From Streptomyces shenzhenensis (lineage in GTDB: Bacteria; Actinomycetota; Actinomycetes; Streptomycetales; Streptomycetaceae), in assembly GCF_003688995.1 (NCBI RefSeq), contig NZ_PENI01000014.1, positions 1 to 64,000 on the forward strand: a DNA stretch of 64,000 nt. The letters are read 5' to 3'. Positions 26,024 through 34,592 of the stretch are shown here, piece after piece. The position numbers and the translations under genes are program-made. Below the pieces are notes generated by a model. The model saw only the letters and a list, made by a program, of their open reading frames with translations. It was not told the DNA's origin and searched no databases. The number at the start of each line of letters is the position of its first letter. Positions within the stretch are counted from its first letter, which is position 1.

Positions 26024-27490
26024 TCAGGACTGCGCGGGGTCGAAGAGGGCGCCGCGCCCCTCGAACCGCTCGAAGTCGGCGAGGCTGGCGTCGGCGTACT
26101 GGTCGACGTGCTGGGCGCGGGTGAAGGGCCAGATGATCGGGGTTCCGCCCTGGTCCGTGTACCAGTTGTCGCAGAGCGAGTAGGTGGTGTCCGGGAGGGC
26201 TGCGCGCACGGTTCCGCAGAACGCCTGGGTCGCTTCCTCGGTGGGGGCGAGCGCATACCCCTCCTGCCGCATGGTCTCGATCAGCCGCATCAGGAAGCCG
26301 ACCTCGTCACGCAGGCAGGTCGGGATGGCGATCGAGTTCACCGGTGCGAACGGGCCGTTGAGCAGGAAGAAGTTCGGGAAGCCGGGCAGACCGACACCGC
26401 GGTAGCTGTAGACGCCCTCGGCCCACAATTTATCGACGGTCAGCCCCTCCGGGCCGACGACGCCCATCGGCCGCATGTAGGCGTGAGTGTCGAAGCCGGT
26501 GGCGAACACGATGACGTCGAGCTCATGCCGCTCGCCCTCGCTGTCCACGATTCCGGCCGGCTCGATCCGCTGCACCCCGCCGAAGACCGGCGTCACGTTC
26601 GGACGCTGCACCACCCGGTAGTAGTCCGGCGACTTGGGGATCCGCTTGCAGCCCAGCGGCTCCTTGGGGGTGAGCTGCTCGCGCAGCACCGGATCCGGTA
26701 TCTCCTCGGCCAGCTTGGCCCGAAACCGCGCGTTCATCTCCTCGCGCTCAGGCCCCGGGACCAGACGCCAGGTCTCCGAGCCGTCGGTCTCAAGACGCAG
26801 CGCCGCCATCTTGCGGTCCCAGTGGCCCGCCAGCGCCGGCACGCGCAACAAGAGCTTCTCCAGCAGAGAGATCTTCGGGTTCTCCTTCACCTGGATCCAC
26901 TGCGGCGTCCGGATGAAGTGCTCGACGTGGTGGCCCCGTTTGCCCAGCTCGCTGACGATCTGGATACCGCTGGACCCAGTTCCGACGACGCCGATCCGCT
27001 TGCCCTTGAGGTCGACCGAGTGATCCCACTCGGACGAGTGCCAGCTGTGCCCGGCGAAGGTCTCGGTGCCGGGGAAGGCCGGGCGCTTGGGCACGTGCAG
27101 AAAGCCTGTAGCGGCGACCACGACGTCGAATCGCTCGGTGACCCCGCCGGGCGACGTGAGCGTCCAGGCGCCTTCCTCCCAGGTGGCGAGCTGGACCTCG
27201 GTGCGGAACCGGATGTGCTCCCGGATTCCGGTCTCGACGGCGAAGTCGGTCAGGTAGCGACGGATCTCGCTGCCCGGCGCGTACCGCTTGGTCCAGTAGT
27301 GCTTGCGCGCGAAGGAAAACTCGTAGGAGCGGGTGATCACGTCGACGTGAAGGCCCGGGTAGGTGTTGTCATGCCAGGTGCCCCCAGCAGCCTCGCGCTT
27401 CTCGAAGATCGTGTAGTCGATCCCCGCGGCGGCGAGGTGGTGGGCCAGGAAGAGGCCCGACATGCCCGCACCGATGATGCCCACTCTCAC
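26024..27490 (-). CDS. flavin-containing monooxygenase (Baeyer-Villiger type)
   Basis: A 488-residue FAD/NADPH monooxygenase. The FAD motif VGIIGAGMSG lies at the very N-terminus, the fingerprint FAGHSWHSSEWDH shows the full FxGxxxHxxxWD pattern, and VVGTGSSG is the NADPH site; ATGFDTHAYM closes the pattern. It lacks the N-terminal extension of the 11215 enzyme. I chose GTG 27488-27490 because GGAGG lies 6 bases upstream; an in-frame TTG at 27511 has no ribosome site. It is divergent from the CHMO-like enzyme at 27694 and lies 20 bases upstream of the CoA-transferase gene, probably in one transcript with it. Confidence 0.87.
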   Translation of the reverse strand: MRVGIIGAGMSGLFLAHHLAAAGIDYTIFEKREAAGGTWHDNTYPGLHVDVITRSYEFSFARKHYWTKRYAPGSEIRRYLTDFAVETGIREHIRFRTEVQLATWEEGAWTLTSPGGVTERFDVVVAATGFLHVPKRPAFPGTETFAGHSWHSSEWDHSVDLKGKRIGVVGTGSSGIQIVSELGKRGHHVEHFIRTPQWIQVKENPKISLLEKLLLRVPALAGHWDRKMAALRLETDGSETWRLVPGPEREEMNARFRAKLAEEIPDPVLREQLTPKEPLGCKRIPKSPDYYRVVQRPNVTPVFGGVQRIEPAGIVDSEGERHELDVIVFATGFDTHAYMRPMGVVGPEGLTVDKLWAEGVYSYRGVGLPGFPNFFLLNGPFAPVNSIAIPTCLRDEVGFLMRLIETMRQEGYALAPTEEATQAFCGTVRAALPDTTYSLCDNWYTDQGGTPIIWPFTRAQHVDQYADASLADFERFEGRGALFDPAQS

Positions 27491-27513
27491 GGTCGACCTC
27501 CACTGCTCCAACT

Positions 27514-27530
27514 GATTAACAACATTAATC
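27514..27530. promoter_or_regulatory. inverted repeat in the BVMO-BVMO spacer
   Basis: GATTAA (27514-27519) and TTAATC (27525-27530) are perfect inverted repeats with spacer CAACA, in a short AT-rich stretch within very GC-rich DNA. They lie about 24 bases upstream of the minus-strand monooxygenase start. They could be an operator or part of a promoter. A similar CATTAATG occurs at 17583-17590 before the P450 unit. Confidence 0.35.
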
Positions 27531-27693
27531 TAGCATCATTGTAAGCACGCTTGGGCGTCCGCATCACGTCACCCTGGTCACGCGACTTGAACAGCGAAGC
27601 TGGCGTTCAAACTATGTCGATAGCAATCCTACTATGGTGTTGCAGCCGCGTTAGAAGGTAGGATCGCGAAGCCTGACCTTGACTGGAGGAACC

Positions 27694-29346
27694 ATGACCG
27701 AGACCGCGACCAGGCCCAAAGCGGCAGCCGGCGACCCGGAGGACAAGAGCGGGGTCCGCTCGTACGACGTCGTGATCGTGGGCGCGGGGCTGACCGGCAT
27801 GTACCAGCTCAAGCTGGTCCGGGACCTCGGCCTGTCCGTCCGGGTCCTGGAGGCCGGGGACGGTGTTGGCGGTACATGGTTCTGGAATCGCTACCCCGGC
27901 GCACGGCTCGACTCGGAGTCGTACTCGTACCAGTACTCGTGGGACGAGGAGCTGCTGCAGGAGTGGAAGTGGAAGGAGATGTTCGCCAGCCAGCCCGAGC
28001 TGGAGGCGTACTACAACCGGGTCGCCGACAAGCACGACCTCCGCAAGGACATCGACTTCGGTACGCGGGTCGAGAGCATGGTCTTCGACGAGGAGACCGA
28101 CCACTGGACGTTGCACTCCACCGACGGCCGGATGTACGAGGCTCACGTGGTCGTGATGGCCAGCGGCATCCTCTCCGACCCGAACTTCCCGAAGATCCCC
28201 GGGCTCGAGAATTTCAAGGGCGAGTGGTACCACACCTCGCTCTGGCCCAAGGAAAAGATCGACTTCGCCGGGAAGCGGATCGCCGTCATCGGTACCGGCG
28301 CCACCGGAGTCCAGGTGATCCCCGAGGTGGCCAAGACCGCCGGACACCTGACCGTGTTCCAGCGCACCGCCAACTGGGCCGTCCCGCTGCGCAACCGTCC
28401 CCTGTCCGAGCAGGACATGGACGAGATCCGCGCGGGTTACCCGGAGATGTTCCCGTTCCTCCGCAACTCCTTCAGCGGCTTCCTGCACACCTGGGACAAG
28501 ACCAGGTCCACCGAGGTCACCCCCGAGGAGCGGGACGCTCGCTACGAGGAGGCGTTCAACTCCCCCGGGTTCACCAAGTGGATCGGGCTCTACAACGACC
28601 TGGCCTACGACGCCGAGGCGAACAAGATCTACTGCGACTTCCTCGCCTCGAAGGTCCGTCAGCGGGTCAACGACCCGGAGACGGCCGAGAAGCTGATCCC
28701 GAACGACCACTACTTCGGCACCAAGCGGGTCCCCTGCGAGACCAACTACTACGAGACCTACAACCGCGACAACGTCGACCTCGTCCTGCTCAAGGAGAAC
28801 CCGATCAAGGAGTTCACCGAGAGGGGCATTCTCACCGCCGAGGGTGAGGTCGAGGTGGACATGATCATCCTGGCCACCGGGTTCGACGCCTTCACCGGCG
28901 CCCTCAACAAGATCGACATTCGCGGACTGGGCGGCCGGACCTTGCGCGACAAGTGGAAGGACGGCCCGCTCAGCTACCTGGGCATGCAGGTCTCCGGGTT
29001 CCCGAACATGTTCGTCGTCGGCGGCCCGCACGGCAAGGGCGGCCACGGCAACGGCCCCCGATGCTCCGAGCCCGTCGTCGAGTGGGTCGCCCATGTCGTC
29101 GACGACATCTTCACCCACCCGTGGCGCCGCGTGGAGGCCGATCCCGAGGCTGAGAAGGAGTGGACCGACAGCGTGGTCTCCGCCGCCGCCGGCACGCTCC
29201 AGGCCTCGGCCAAGTCGATCTTCTTCGGCGACAATATCGAGGGCAAGCCGCGCGTCTACGTCGCCTACCTCGGTGCCCTGCCGGAGTTCGTCAACAAGCT
29301 CTACGACGCCCGCCAGGCCGGCTACCGCGGCTTCATCCTGAGCTGA
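27694..29346 (+). CDS. cyclohexanone-monooxygenase-like Baeyer-Villiger enzyme
   Basis: A 550-residue class I BVMO. Sites are the FAD motif GAGLTG (30-35), GGTWFWNRYPGARLD, the complete fingerprint FKGEWYHTSLWP (174-185), the NADPH motif GTGATG (200-205) and ATGFDAFTGALNKIDI. Length and motifs match the CHMO/CPMO-like group that turns cyclic ketones into lactones. ATG 27694 has GGAGG 5 bases upstream. The following alpha/beta hydrolase starts one base after its stop, so lactone or ester hydrolysis probably follows directly. A degraded paralogue lies at 13970-15082. Confidence 0.92.
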   Translation: MTETATRPKAAAGDPEDKSGVRSYDVVIVGAGLTGMYQLKLVRDLGLSVRVLEAGDGVGGTWFWNRYPGARLDSESYSYQYSWDEELLQEWKWKEMFASQPELEAYYNRVADKHDLRKDIDFGTRVESMVFDEETDHWTLHSTDGRMYEAHVVVMASGILSDPNFPKIPGLENFKGEWYHTSLWPKEKIDFAGKRIAVIGTGATGVQVIPEVAKTAGHLTVFQRTANWAVPLRNRPLSEQDMDEIRAGYPEMFPFLRNSFSGFLHTWDKTRSTEVTPEERDARYEEAFNSPGFTKWIGLYNDLAYDAEANKIYCDFLASKVRQRVNDPETAEKLIPNDHYFGTKRVPCETNYYETYNRDNVDLVLLKENPIKEFTERGILTAEGEVEVDMIILATGFDAFTGALNKIDIRGLGGRTLRDKWKDGPLSYLGMQVSGFPNMFVVGGPHGKGGHGNGPRCSEPVVEWVAHVVDDIFTHPWRRVEADPEAEKEWTDSVVSAAAGTLQASAKSIFFGDNIEGKPRVYVAYLGALPEFVNKLYDARQAGYRGFILS

Positions 29347-29347
29347 C

Positions 29348-30073
29348 GTGACGCGTTCCGTCGTGCTGGTGCACGGCGCGTGCCACGGCCGCTGGTGCTG
29401 GGAACGCGTCGTGCCGCGCTTGTCGGCCCTCGGCGTCGCGGCCGTCGCGCCCGAGCTCCCGTACACCTCGTGGGAGGACGACGTCGCCTGCGTACGCGCG
29501 GCGATCGCGGCCGCCGGCGGCCCGGCGCTCTTGGTCGGCCACAGCCTCGGCGGCGGTCCGGTCTGCGAGACCGGCACGGACCCGGCGGTGTCGGCCCTCG
29601 GCTTCGTCTCCGCGCTGGTCGTCGGGCCGGGCGAGACGATTCGGGAGCGGCTTACCGCCGCCGGGGTGGCCGAGGAGCTGCGGGACGGGTCCAACCCTGA
29701 GATCGGCGCCGCGATGCGGGTCGGCGAGGACGGGCGGATCACTCTCGATCCTGAGGCTGCGGCGGCCATGTTCTTCTCCGACTGCACGCCCGAGGACGCC
29801 GCGCTCGCGGCGAGCAGACTGCGGTCGATCAGCCCGTCGTCACTGGGCGGGCGGCCGGGCCAGGCACCATGGCGGGACAAACCGTCGAACTACCTGTTCT
29901 GCGGCGAGGACCAGGCGCTGGCCGACGAGGTGCAGGAGGGCTACGCCGCCGGGCTGACCGGGCGGCGAGACCGGCTGACCGCCTCGCACTCGCCGTTCTG
30001 GAGCCGTCCCGACGCGCTGGCCGGCGTGATCGCCGACTGGGCGGCCACGCCCGATCTGGAGGTGCCCGAATGA
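29348..30073 (+). CDS. alpha/beta hydrolase (esterase/lactonase candidate)
   Basis: A 241-residue small alpha/beta hydrolase of the MenH/salicylate-esterase type. The oxyanion motif VLVHGACHGRWCW lies at 6-18, the nucleophile is S66 in VGHSLGGG, and the late TASHSPFW carries the catalytic His. The GTG start at 29348 lies one base after the BVMO stop, and its own stop overlaps the epoxide hydrolase start as ATGA. Position suggests that it opens the lactone or ester formed by the BVMO; that is inference from gene order. Confidence 0.82.
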   Translation: MTRSVVLVHGACHGRWCWERVVPRLSALGVAAVAPELPYTSWEDDVACVRAAIAAAGGPALLVGHSLGGGPVCETGTDPAVSALGFVSALVVGPGETIRERLTAAGVAEELRDGSNPEIGAAMRVGEDGRITLDPEAAAAMFFSDCTPEDAALAASRLRSISPSSLGGRPGQAPWRDKPSNYLFCGEDQALADEVQEGYAAGLTGRRDRLTASHSPFWSRPDALAGVIADWAATPDLEVPE

Positions 30074-31251
30074 GGCCGGAGCCGTTCGTCCTCGATGTGC
30101 CTGAGGCGGACCTTGAGGACCTTGATCGTCGGCTGGCGCAGACGCGGTTCGCGCTCGACGTCGACAACGCCGACGGACGCTACGGCGTCTCCACCGAGCG
30201 GTTGCGCGGGCTCGTCGGGTACTGGCAGCACGACTTCGACTGGCGGGCGCAGGAGCGAGCGATCAACGCCTTGCCGATGTTCACAGTGGAGATCGACGGA
30301 CTGCCGATCCACTATGTCCACGTACGGGGGAAGGGGCCGGCGCCGACGCCGCTGGTGCTCAGCCACGGATTCCCGTGGACGTTCTGGGATTTCCACCGCG
30401 TGATCGGGCCGCTCACCGACCCGGCGGCGTACGGCGGTGACCCGGCCGACGCGTTCGACGTCGTCGTCCCGTCCCTGCCGGGATTCGGCTTCTCCTCGCC
30501 GCTGCCGCGCTCTGGCGTCAACTTCCTGACCACGGCGGACGTGTGGGTCACACTGATGACCGAGGTGCTGGGCTACGACCGGTTCGCCGCACACGGCGGG
30601 GACTGGGGGGCGCAGGTCACCGCGCAGCTCGGCCACAAGTATGCCGACCGCCTGCTCGGCATCCACCTGACCAGTCTGATCTCGTTCCCCGCGGGGTGGA
30701 ACTCCGACCGGCCGTGGAACCTGTTGCAGAAGGCGTCCGACGCCGCGAGCCCCGAGAACCGGGCTGCCGTCGTCGCGTGGGAGAAACGGCGCGTCGGGCA
30801 CCTGGTGCCGCAGATCGTGCACCCGCAGACGATCTCCCACGGCCTCAACGACTCCCCGGCCGGGCTCCTGGCCTGGCTCACCGAGCGGCGGCTGGCCTGG
30901 ATGGACCACCAGCAGCCGTTCGACGACGTCTTCCCACCGGACTTCCTGATCACGACGGCGGCGCTCTACTGGTTCACGCAGACCTACCCGAGCGCGGCGC
31001 GGTACTACGCCGAGGCGGCCACCCACCCGTGGCAGCCCTCACACGATCGGACACCGGTGATCCAGGCCCCGGCCGGGCTCTCTGTGTTCCTCGACGACAA
31101 CCCGCCCGGGGCCCGCTTCGACTGGCTGCCCGCGATGTACGCCGACGTCGTGCACCAGGCCGCACACGAGGTCGGTGGCCACTTCGGCGCCATGGAACGC
31201 CCGGACGACGTGGTGGCCGACCTCCGCGCCACCTTCCGCACCTTGCGCTGA
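30070..31251 (+). CDS. epoxide hydrolase (EHN-type alpha/beta hydrolase)
   Basis: A 393-residue protein with the N-terminal EHN domain (FVLDVPEADLEDLDRRLAQT) followed by the alpha/beta hydrolase core. The oxyanion motif SHGFPWTFWDF lies at 98-108, the nucleophile is D178 in GGDWGAQV, and GGHFGAMERPD near the C-terminus holds the base His. It would hydrolyse an epoxide to a diol in the cytosol. It overlaps the upstream hydrolase by ATGA. A second enzyme of this family is at 44446-45618, so two epoxide-opening steps or substrates are likely. Confidence 0.9.
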   Translation: MRPEPFVLDVPEADLEDLDRRLAQTRFALDVDNADGRYGVSTERLRGLVGYWQHDFDWRAQERAINALPMFTVEIDGLPIHYVHVRGKGPAPTPLVLSHGFPWTFWDFHRVIGPLTDPAAYGGDPADAFDVVVPSLPGFGFSSPLPRSGVNFLTTADVWVTLMTEVLGYDRFAAHGGDWGAQVTAQLGHKYADRLLGIHLTSLISFPAGWNSDRPWNLLQKASDAASPENRAAVVAWEKRRVGHLVPQIVHPQTISHGLNDSPAGLLAWLTERRLAWMDHQQPFDDVFPPDFLITTAALYWFTQTYPSAARYYAEAATHPWQPSHDRTPVIQAPAGLSVFLDDNPPGARFDWLPAMYADVVHQAAHEVGGHFGAMERPDDVVADLRATFRTLR

Positions 31252-31275
31252 AGCGCACCGAAAGGAACGACGAGC

Positions 31276-32898
31276 ATGGCCCGAACCCCGAAGAACACGA
31301 CTTTCGACTACGTCATCGTCGGGGCCGGCGCCGCCGGCTGTGTGTTGGCCAACCGGCTCTCGGCCGATCCGCACACGAGCGTCCTCCTGATCGAGGCCGG
31401 CGGCGGCGACGCCCACCCCATGCACCTGGTGCCCAAGGGCTTCTACTTCACGCTGGTCAACCCCAGGTACGCCAAGACCTTCGCCACCGTGGCGTTCCCC
31501 GACGGCCACGTCGAGCAGCTCCCCCGCGGCAAGGTCGTCGGCGGCTCGACGACCATCAACGGCATGGTCTGGAACCGCGGCTGGGCCAACCACTACGACG
31601 GCTGGGAGAAGGCCGGCAACGCCGGCTGGAACTGGGCCCGCTTCCTCGACGCGTTCAAGCACATCGAGCGCCACCAGCTGGGCGGCAACGAGGTGCGCGG
31701 CGGCAGCGGTGCGGTCGACGTCGAGATCGCCGGCCCACCCGAGGAGGCCTGCGACGCCCTGATCGCCTCGTTCGCGGAAAACGGCATCCCGTTCGAGCAG
31801 GACATGAACGCCAGCGGCGGTGAGCGCGTGTCCTACGTCGCGTCCAACACCCGCAAGGGCACCCGGATGAGCGCCGCCCGCGCCTACCTGCGCCCGGCCC
31901 GACGGCGTCGCAACCTGACCGTCGTCACCCACACCGAGGCCGAGCGGCTGGTCCTGGACGGCACGCGCGTCACCGGAGTCCTGTGCCGGACGCCGCGCGG
32001 GCGGGTCACCTACGCCGCCACCCGCGAGGTGCTGGTCTGCGGCGGCGCATTCGACTCCCCCCTGCTGCTGGAGCGCTCCGGGATCGGGAACCCCGATGTG
32101 CTGGCCGCGGCCGGCGTCCCCGTCCGGGTGACCAGCCCCAGGGTCGGCGAGAACTTCAAGGAGCACCGGGGCATCCTGCTGCAATACCGGCTGACCGGGG
32201 TGAAGGGCTACAACGCCGAAGCCGCCTCGGCCCCACGCTACCTGTGGACCGGGTTCAAGTACCTGTTCAGCCGCAGCGGGATGGTCGCTCACGGCGGGTA
32301 CGCCGTCAGCGGCATCCACAAGTCCGACCCGGCCTCGGAGTTCCCGGACACCCAGTGCTTCTTCACACCGATCTCGACATCGGCGGTGAATCCCATGACC
32401 GGGCGGATGGTGGTCGACAGGTTCCCGGGCGCGAAGTACGTCGCCCTGCCCATGTACCCGACCAGCCAGGGTTCGCTGCACATCACCGGCCCAAGCCTCG
32501 ACGACGCCCCGCGTCTGGAGCCGAACTTCCTCAGCACCGAGGAGGACCGCCGGATGCTGGTCAAGGTGGTGCGCCGAGCCCGGGAGATCGTCGCCACCGA
32601 GCCGTTCACGAAGTTCGTCGTCGAGGAGTTGCAGCCCGGGCCGCAGATCACCGAGGACGACGAGATCATCGAGTACGGGATCAACAAGGGCAACGCCGGC
32701 GCCCACGGACTGGGCACCTGCGCCATGGGACCGGACGCGGACGACGTCGTCGACGCCTCGCTGCGGGTCCGCGGCGCCCAGGGCCTCCGGGTGGTCGACG
32801 CCTCGGTGTTCCGCGACCAGCCCTCGGGCAACAACAACGCCCCGACCATGGCCCTGGCCTGGATCGCGGCCGACATCATCCTGGCCGAGCGGAGCTGA
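31276..32898 (+). CDS. GMC-family flavin oxidoreductase
   Basis: A 540-residue glucose-methanol-choline oxidoreductase, choline-dehydrogenase-like. The FAD motif VIVGAGAAGCVLANRL lies near residue 13, the signature PRGKVVGGSTTINGMVWNRG follows, and the C-terminal GNAGAHGLGTC has the catalytic His with PSGNNNAPTMALAWIAA. It oxidises an alcohol to an aldehyde or ketone with FAD. GAAAGGA lies upstream of the ATG. It is the last gene of the plus-strand unit that begins at 27694 and is followed by a strong terminator. Confidence 0.92.
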   Translation: MARTPKNTTFDYVIVGAGAAGCVLANRLSADPHTSVLLIEAGGGDAHPMHLVPKGFYFTLVNPRYAKTFATVAFPDGHVEQLPRGKVVGGSTTINGMVWNRGWANHYDGWEKAGNAGWNWARFLDAFKHIERHQLGGNEVRGGSGAVDVEIAGPPEEACDALIASFAENGIPFEQDMNASGGERVSYVASNTRKGTRMSAARAYLRPARRRRNLTVVTHTEAERLVLDGTRVTGVLCRTPRGRVTYAATREVLVCGGAFDSPLLLERSGIGNPDVLAAAGVPVRVTSPRVGENFKEHRGILLQYRLTGVKGYNAEAASAPRYLWTGFKYLFSRSGMVAHGGYAVSGIHKSDPASEFPDTQCFFTPISTSAVNPMTGRMVVDRFPGAKYVALPMYPTSQGSLHITGPSLDDAPRLEPNFLSTEEDRRMLVKVVRRAREIVATEPFTKFVVEELQPGPQITEDDEIIEYGINKGNAGAHGLGTCAMGPDADDVVDASLRVRGAQGLRVVDASVFRDQPSGNNNAPTMALAWIAADIILAERS

Positions 32899-32900
32899 GC

Positions 32901-32946
32901 ACACGAGAGGGGCCCCGACGCCGCGGCGTCGGGGCCCCTCTCGTGT
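32901..32946. terminator. bidirectional rho-independent-type terminator, perfect 46-bp palindrome
   Basis: The arms 32901-32923 and 32924-32946 are perfect reverse complements of 23 bases without a spacer. Each begins ACACGAGAGGGGCCCCGACG when read from outside. It lies between two convergent stop codons (32898 and 32954), so it can end transcription from both sides. There is no long T tract, as is common in actinomycetes. Confidence 0.85.
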
Positions 32947-32953
32947 TCGGGGC

Positions 32954-33178
32954 TCAGCCCTGCAGCAGGCTGATCGCGCCCTCCGGGCAGGCGGCGGCGA
33001 CGTCCTCGGCGTGGGCGCGCTCGTCATCGCCGATCGCGACGTCCTTGACCTCGGCGTAGCCGACGTCGTCGCAGTCGAACCACTGCGACGCAAGGGTGTA
33101 GCAGCGTCCGTGGCCGACACACAGGTCGGTGTCGATCTTGAAGTGCAGCCCGGTCTTCTGCTCGGTGCTCTCGGACAC
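32954..33178 (-). CDS. small [3Fe-4S]-type ferredoxin
   Basis: A 74-residue acidic ferredoxin. The ligands lie in LCVGHGRCYTLA (C20 and C26) and ACPEGAISLL (C-terminal Cys), again the P450-type pattern. The His in the first motif is the common position that tunes cluster type. It lies 11 bases downstream of the P450 gene 33190-34395 in the same direction and would be that enzyme's electron donor. It differs clearly from the ferredoxin at 18916, so it is not a recent copy. Confidence 0.92.
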   Translation of the reverse strand: MSESTEQKTGLHFKIDTDLCVGHGRCYTLASQWFDCDDVGYAEVKDVAIGDDERAHAEDVAAACPEGAISLLQG

Positions 33179-33189
33179 GGTGGTTCCTC

Positions 33190-34395
33190 TCAGCGGGCGG
33201 CCGGCTCGATCTCGAGCGGCAGGTGGAAGAGCTGCTGCATGAAGCTGCCGTAGCGGTACTCCTCGACGAAGTCGTCGGGGATCCGGTACTGCGCGATCCG
33301 CTCATGCCAGACCTCGAGGCCGATCCGCATCTCCAGCCGGGCGACGTGTGAGCCCAGGCAGCGGTGAACACCGAGGCCGAACGCCGAGTGCGGGACGCCG
33401 GTGCGGGACAGCTGCACTTCGGGGGCCAGTTGGCGGTCGGCGCCACAGCGAGCGATGAAGATCCGGTCGCCGGCCTTCACCGGGAAGCCGTTGAGCTCGG
33501 TGTCCTGCTTGGCCACGCGGCCGGCCGAGCCGCCGGTGTTGTAGAAGCGCATCAGCTCCTCGATCGCGCCGGGGATGCGGCTGGTGTCCTCGATCAGGAA
33601 CTGACGGTCGTCCTTGTTGCGGGCCAGGTGCCGCACGATGAACCCCAGCTGGCTCGAGGTCGTCTCCTGGCCGGCGATGAAGGCGAGTTTGGCCATGCCG
33701 ACCAGCAGGTCCTCCGGAATCGGCTCGCCGTCGACCTCCATGTTGACGAATGCCGTGGCCAGGTCGCCCGGGTTGGGGTTGGTACGCCGGTCGGTCATCG
33801 CGCCGCGGACGATCGTGTCGATCTGCCGCTCGATGTCGTTGCGCTCCTCCTGGGTCGGGAAGTCGAAGGTGGCCCGCTCGGCCAGATGGAACATCCGGTC
33901 GACGTCTTCGGTGCCGATCCCCAGCCATTCCAGGAAGAACAAGGCCGGCAGCTTGGCCGCGAAGTCCTTGGCGAAGTCGCAGGTGCCCTTCTCCAGGATT
34001 CCGTCGATGAGCTCGTGGCAGATCTCGACGATCCGCGGCTCCAGGTGGGCCACGGCCTTCGGGCCGAACAACGGTGCCAGGGCCTTGCGGTACTTGGTGT
34101 GTACCGGCGGGTCCATCGTGATCGGCGGGACGTCGAGGATGACCTCCTGCTTGGTGTACACGATCGAGCTCGGCAGGTTGGACCAGGTGTGCGGGTCCTG
34201 CAGGACGTGCTTGACCGTGCCGTAGTCGGCCGCCACCAGATAGCCCCGGTTGACCGGACTGTAGAACAACCCGCCGACGTCGGTCATCTCGTCCCACACG
34301 GCGAACGGGTCGACACCGAGCCGCTCGTCCCCCTCCAGGTCCAGCTTGTGGATCGGGAGGCCGTGGGCCTCGGCGCGCTCCTGCATCGTTGTCAT
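33190..34395 (-). CDS. cytochrome P450
   Basis: A 401-residue P450 of a different subgroup from the 17704/19133 pair. The N-terminal half contains LDLEGDERLGVDPFAVWDEM, typical of CYP125/CYP142/linalool-type families. Sites are AGQETT (241-246), E280xxR283 and FGLGVHRCLG with C346. ATG 34395 follows GGAGAAGG by 7 bases; an earlier in-frame start (34416) lacks a site. It is followed by its ferredoxin and must borrow a reductase, probably the FprB-like protein. The substrate is unknown, though the subgroup often oxidises terpenoid or steroid chains. Confidence 0.92.
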   Translation of the reverse strand: MTTMQERAEAHGLPIHKLDLEGDERLGVDPFAVWDEMTDVGGLFYSPVNRGYLVAADYGTVKHVLQDPHTWSNLPSSIVYTKQEVILDVPPITMDPPVHTKYRKALAPLFGPKAVAHLEPRIVEICHELIDGILEKGTCDFAKDFAAKLPALFFLEWLGIGTEDVDRMFHLAERATFDFPTQEERNDIERQIDTIVRGAMTDRRTNPNPGDLATAFVNMEVDGEPIPEDLLVGMAKLAFIAGQETTSSQLGFIVRHLARNKDDRQFLIEDTSRIPGAIEELMRFYNTGGSAGRVAKQDTELNGFPVKAGDRIFIARCGADRQLAPEVQLSRTGVPHSAFGLGVHRCLGSHVARLEMRIGLEVWHERIAQYRIPDDFVEEYRYGSFMQQLFHLPLEIEPAAR

Positions 34396-34428
34396 GTCCG
34401 AACCTTCTCCATCCACTGCCTAATAGGT

Positions 34429-34440
34429 TCTAACATTAGA
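34429..34440. promoter_or_regulatory. small palindrome upstream of the P450 at 33190
   Basis: TCTAACATTAGA is an inverted repeat (TCTAA, CA, TTAGA) in an AT-rich island 34 bases upstream of the P450 start. The half-site TTCTAA also appears in the spacers at 36371 and 63025. It may be a transcription-factor site; this is only a pattern. Confidence 0.35.
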
Positions 34441-34592
34441 GTACAGTGCAATGAACACCATTGGCTACCTCGTTGGGTCGGGCGGCTTGCCGTCAGTCGG
34501 CCCTGGGCTTCCGGCCTGTTCCCCCGCCGCCGCAGCTCGAACTTCCGGACGCGCCGGGCGGGTCATCCGGATCCGGTCGCGCCGCGAGGCCA

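Noticed and set aside
23757..26183. An 808-codon open frame on the + strand
   Set aside because: It lies antisense to the double CoA-transferase gene, whose modules are clear. The antisense text has no recognisable motif.
27607..29880. A 757-codon open frame on the - strand
   Set aside because: It is opposite the BVMO at 27694, which has all expected motifs and a good ribosome site.
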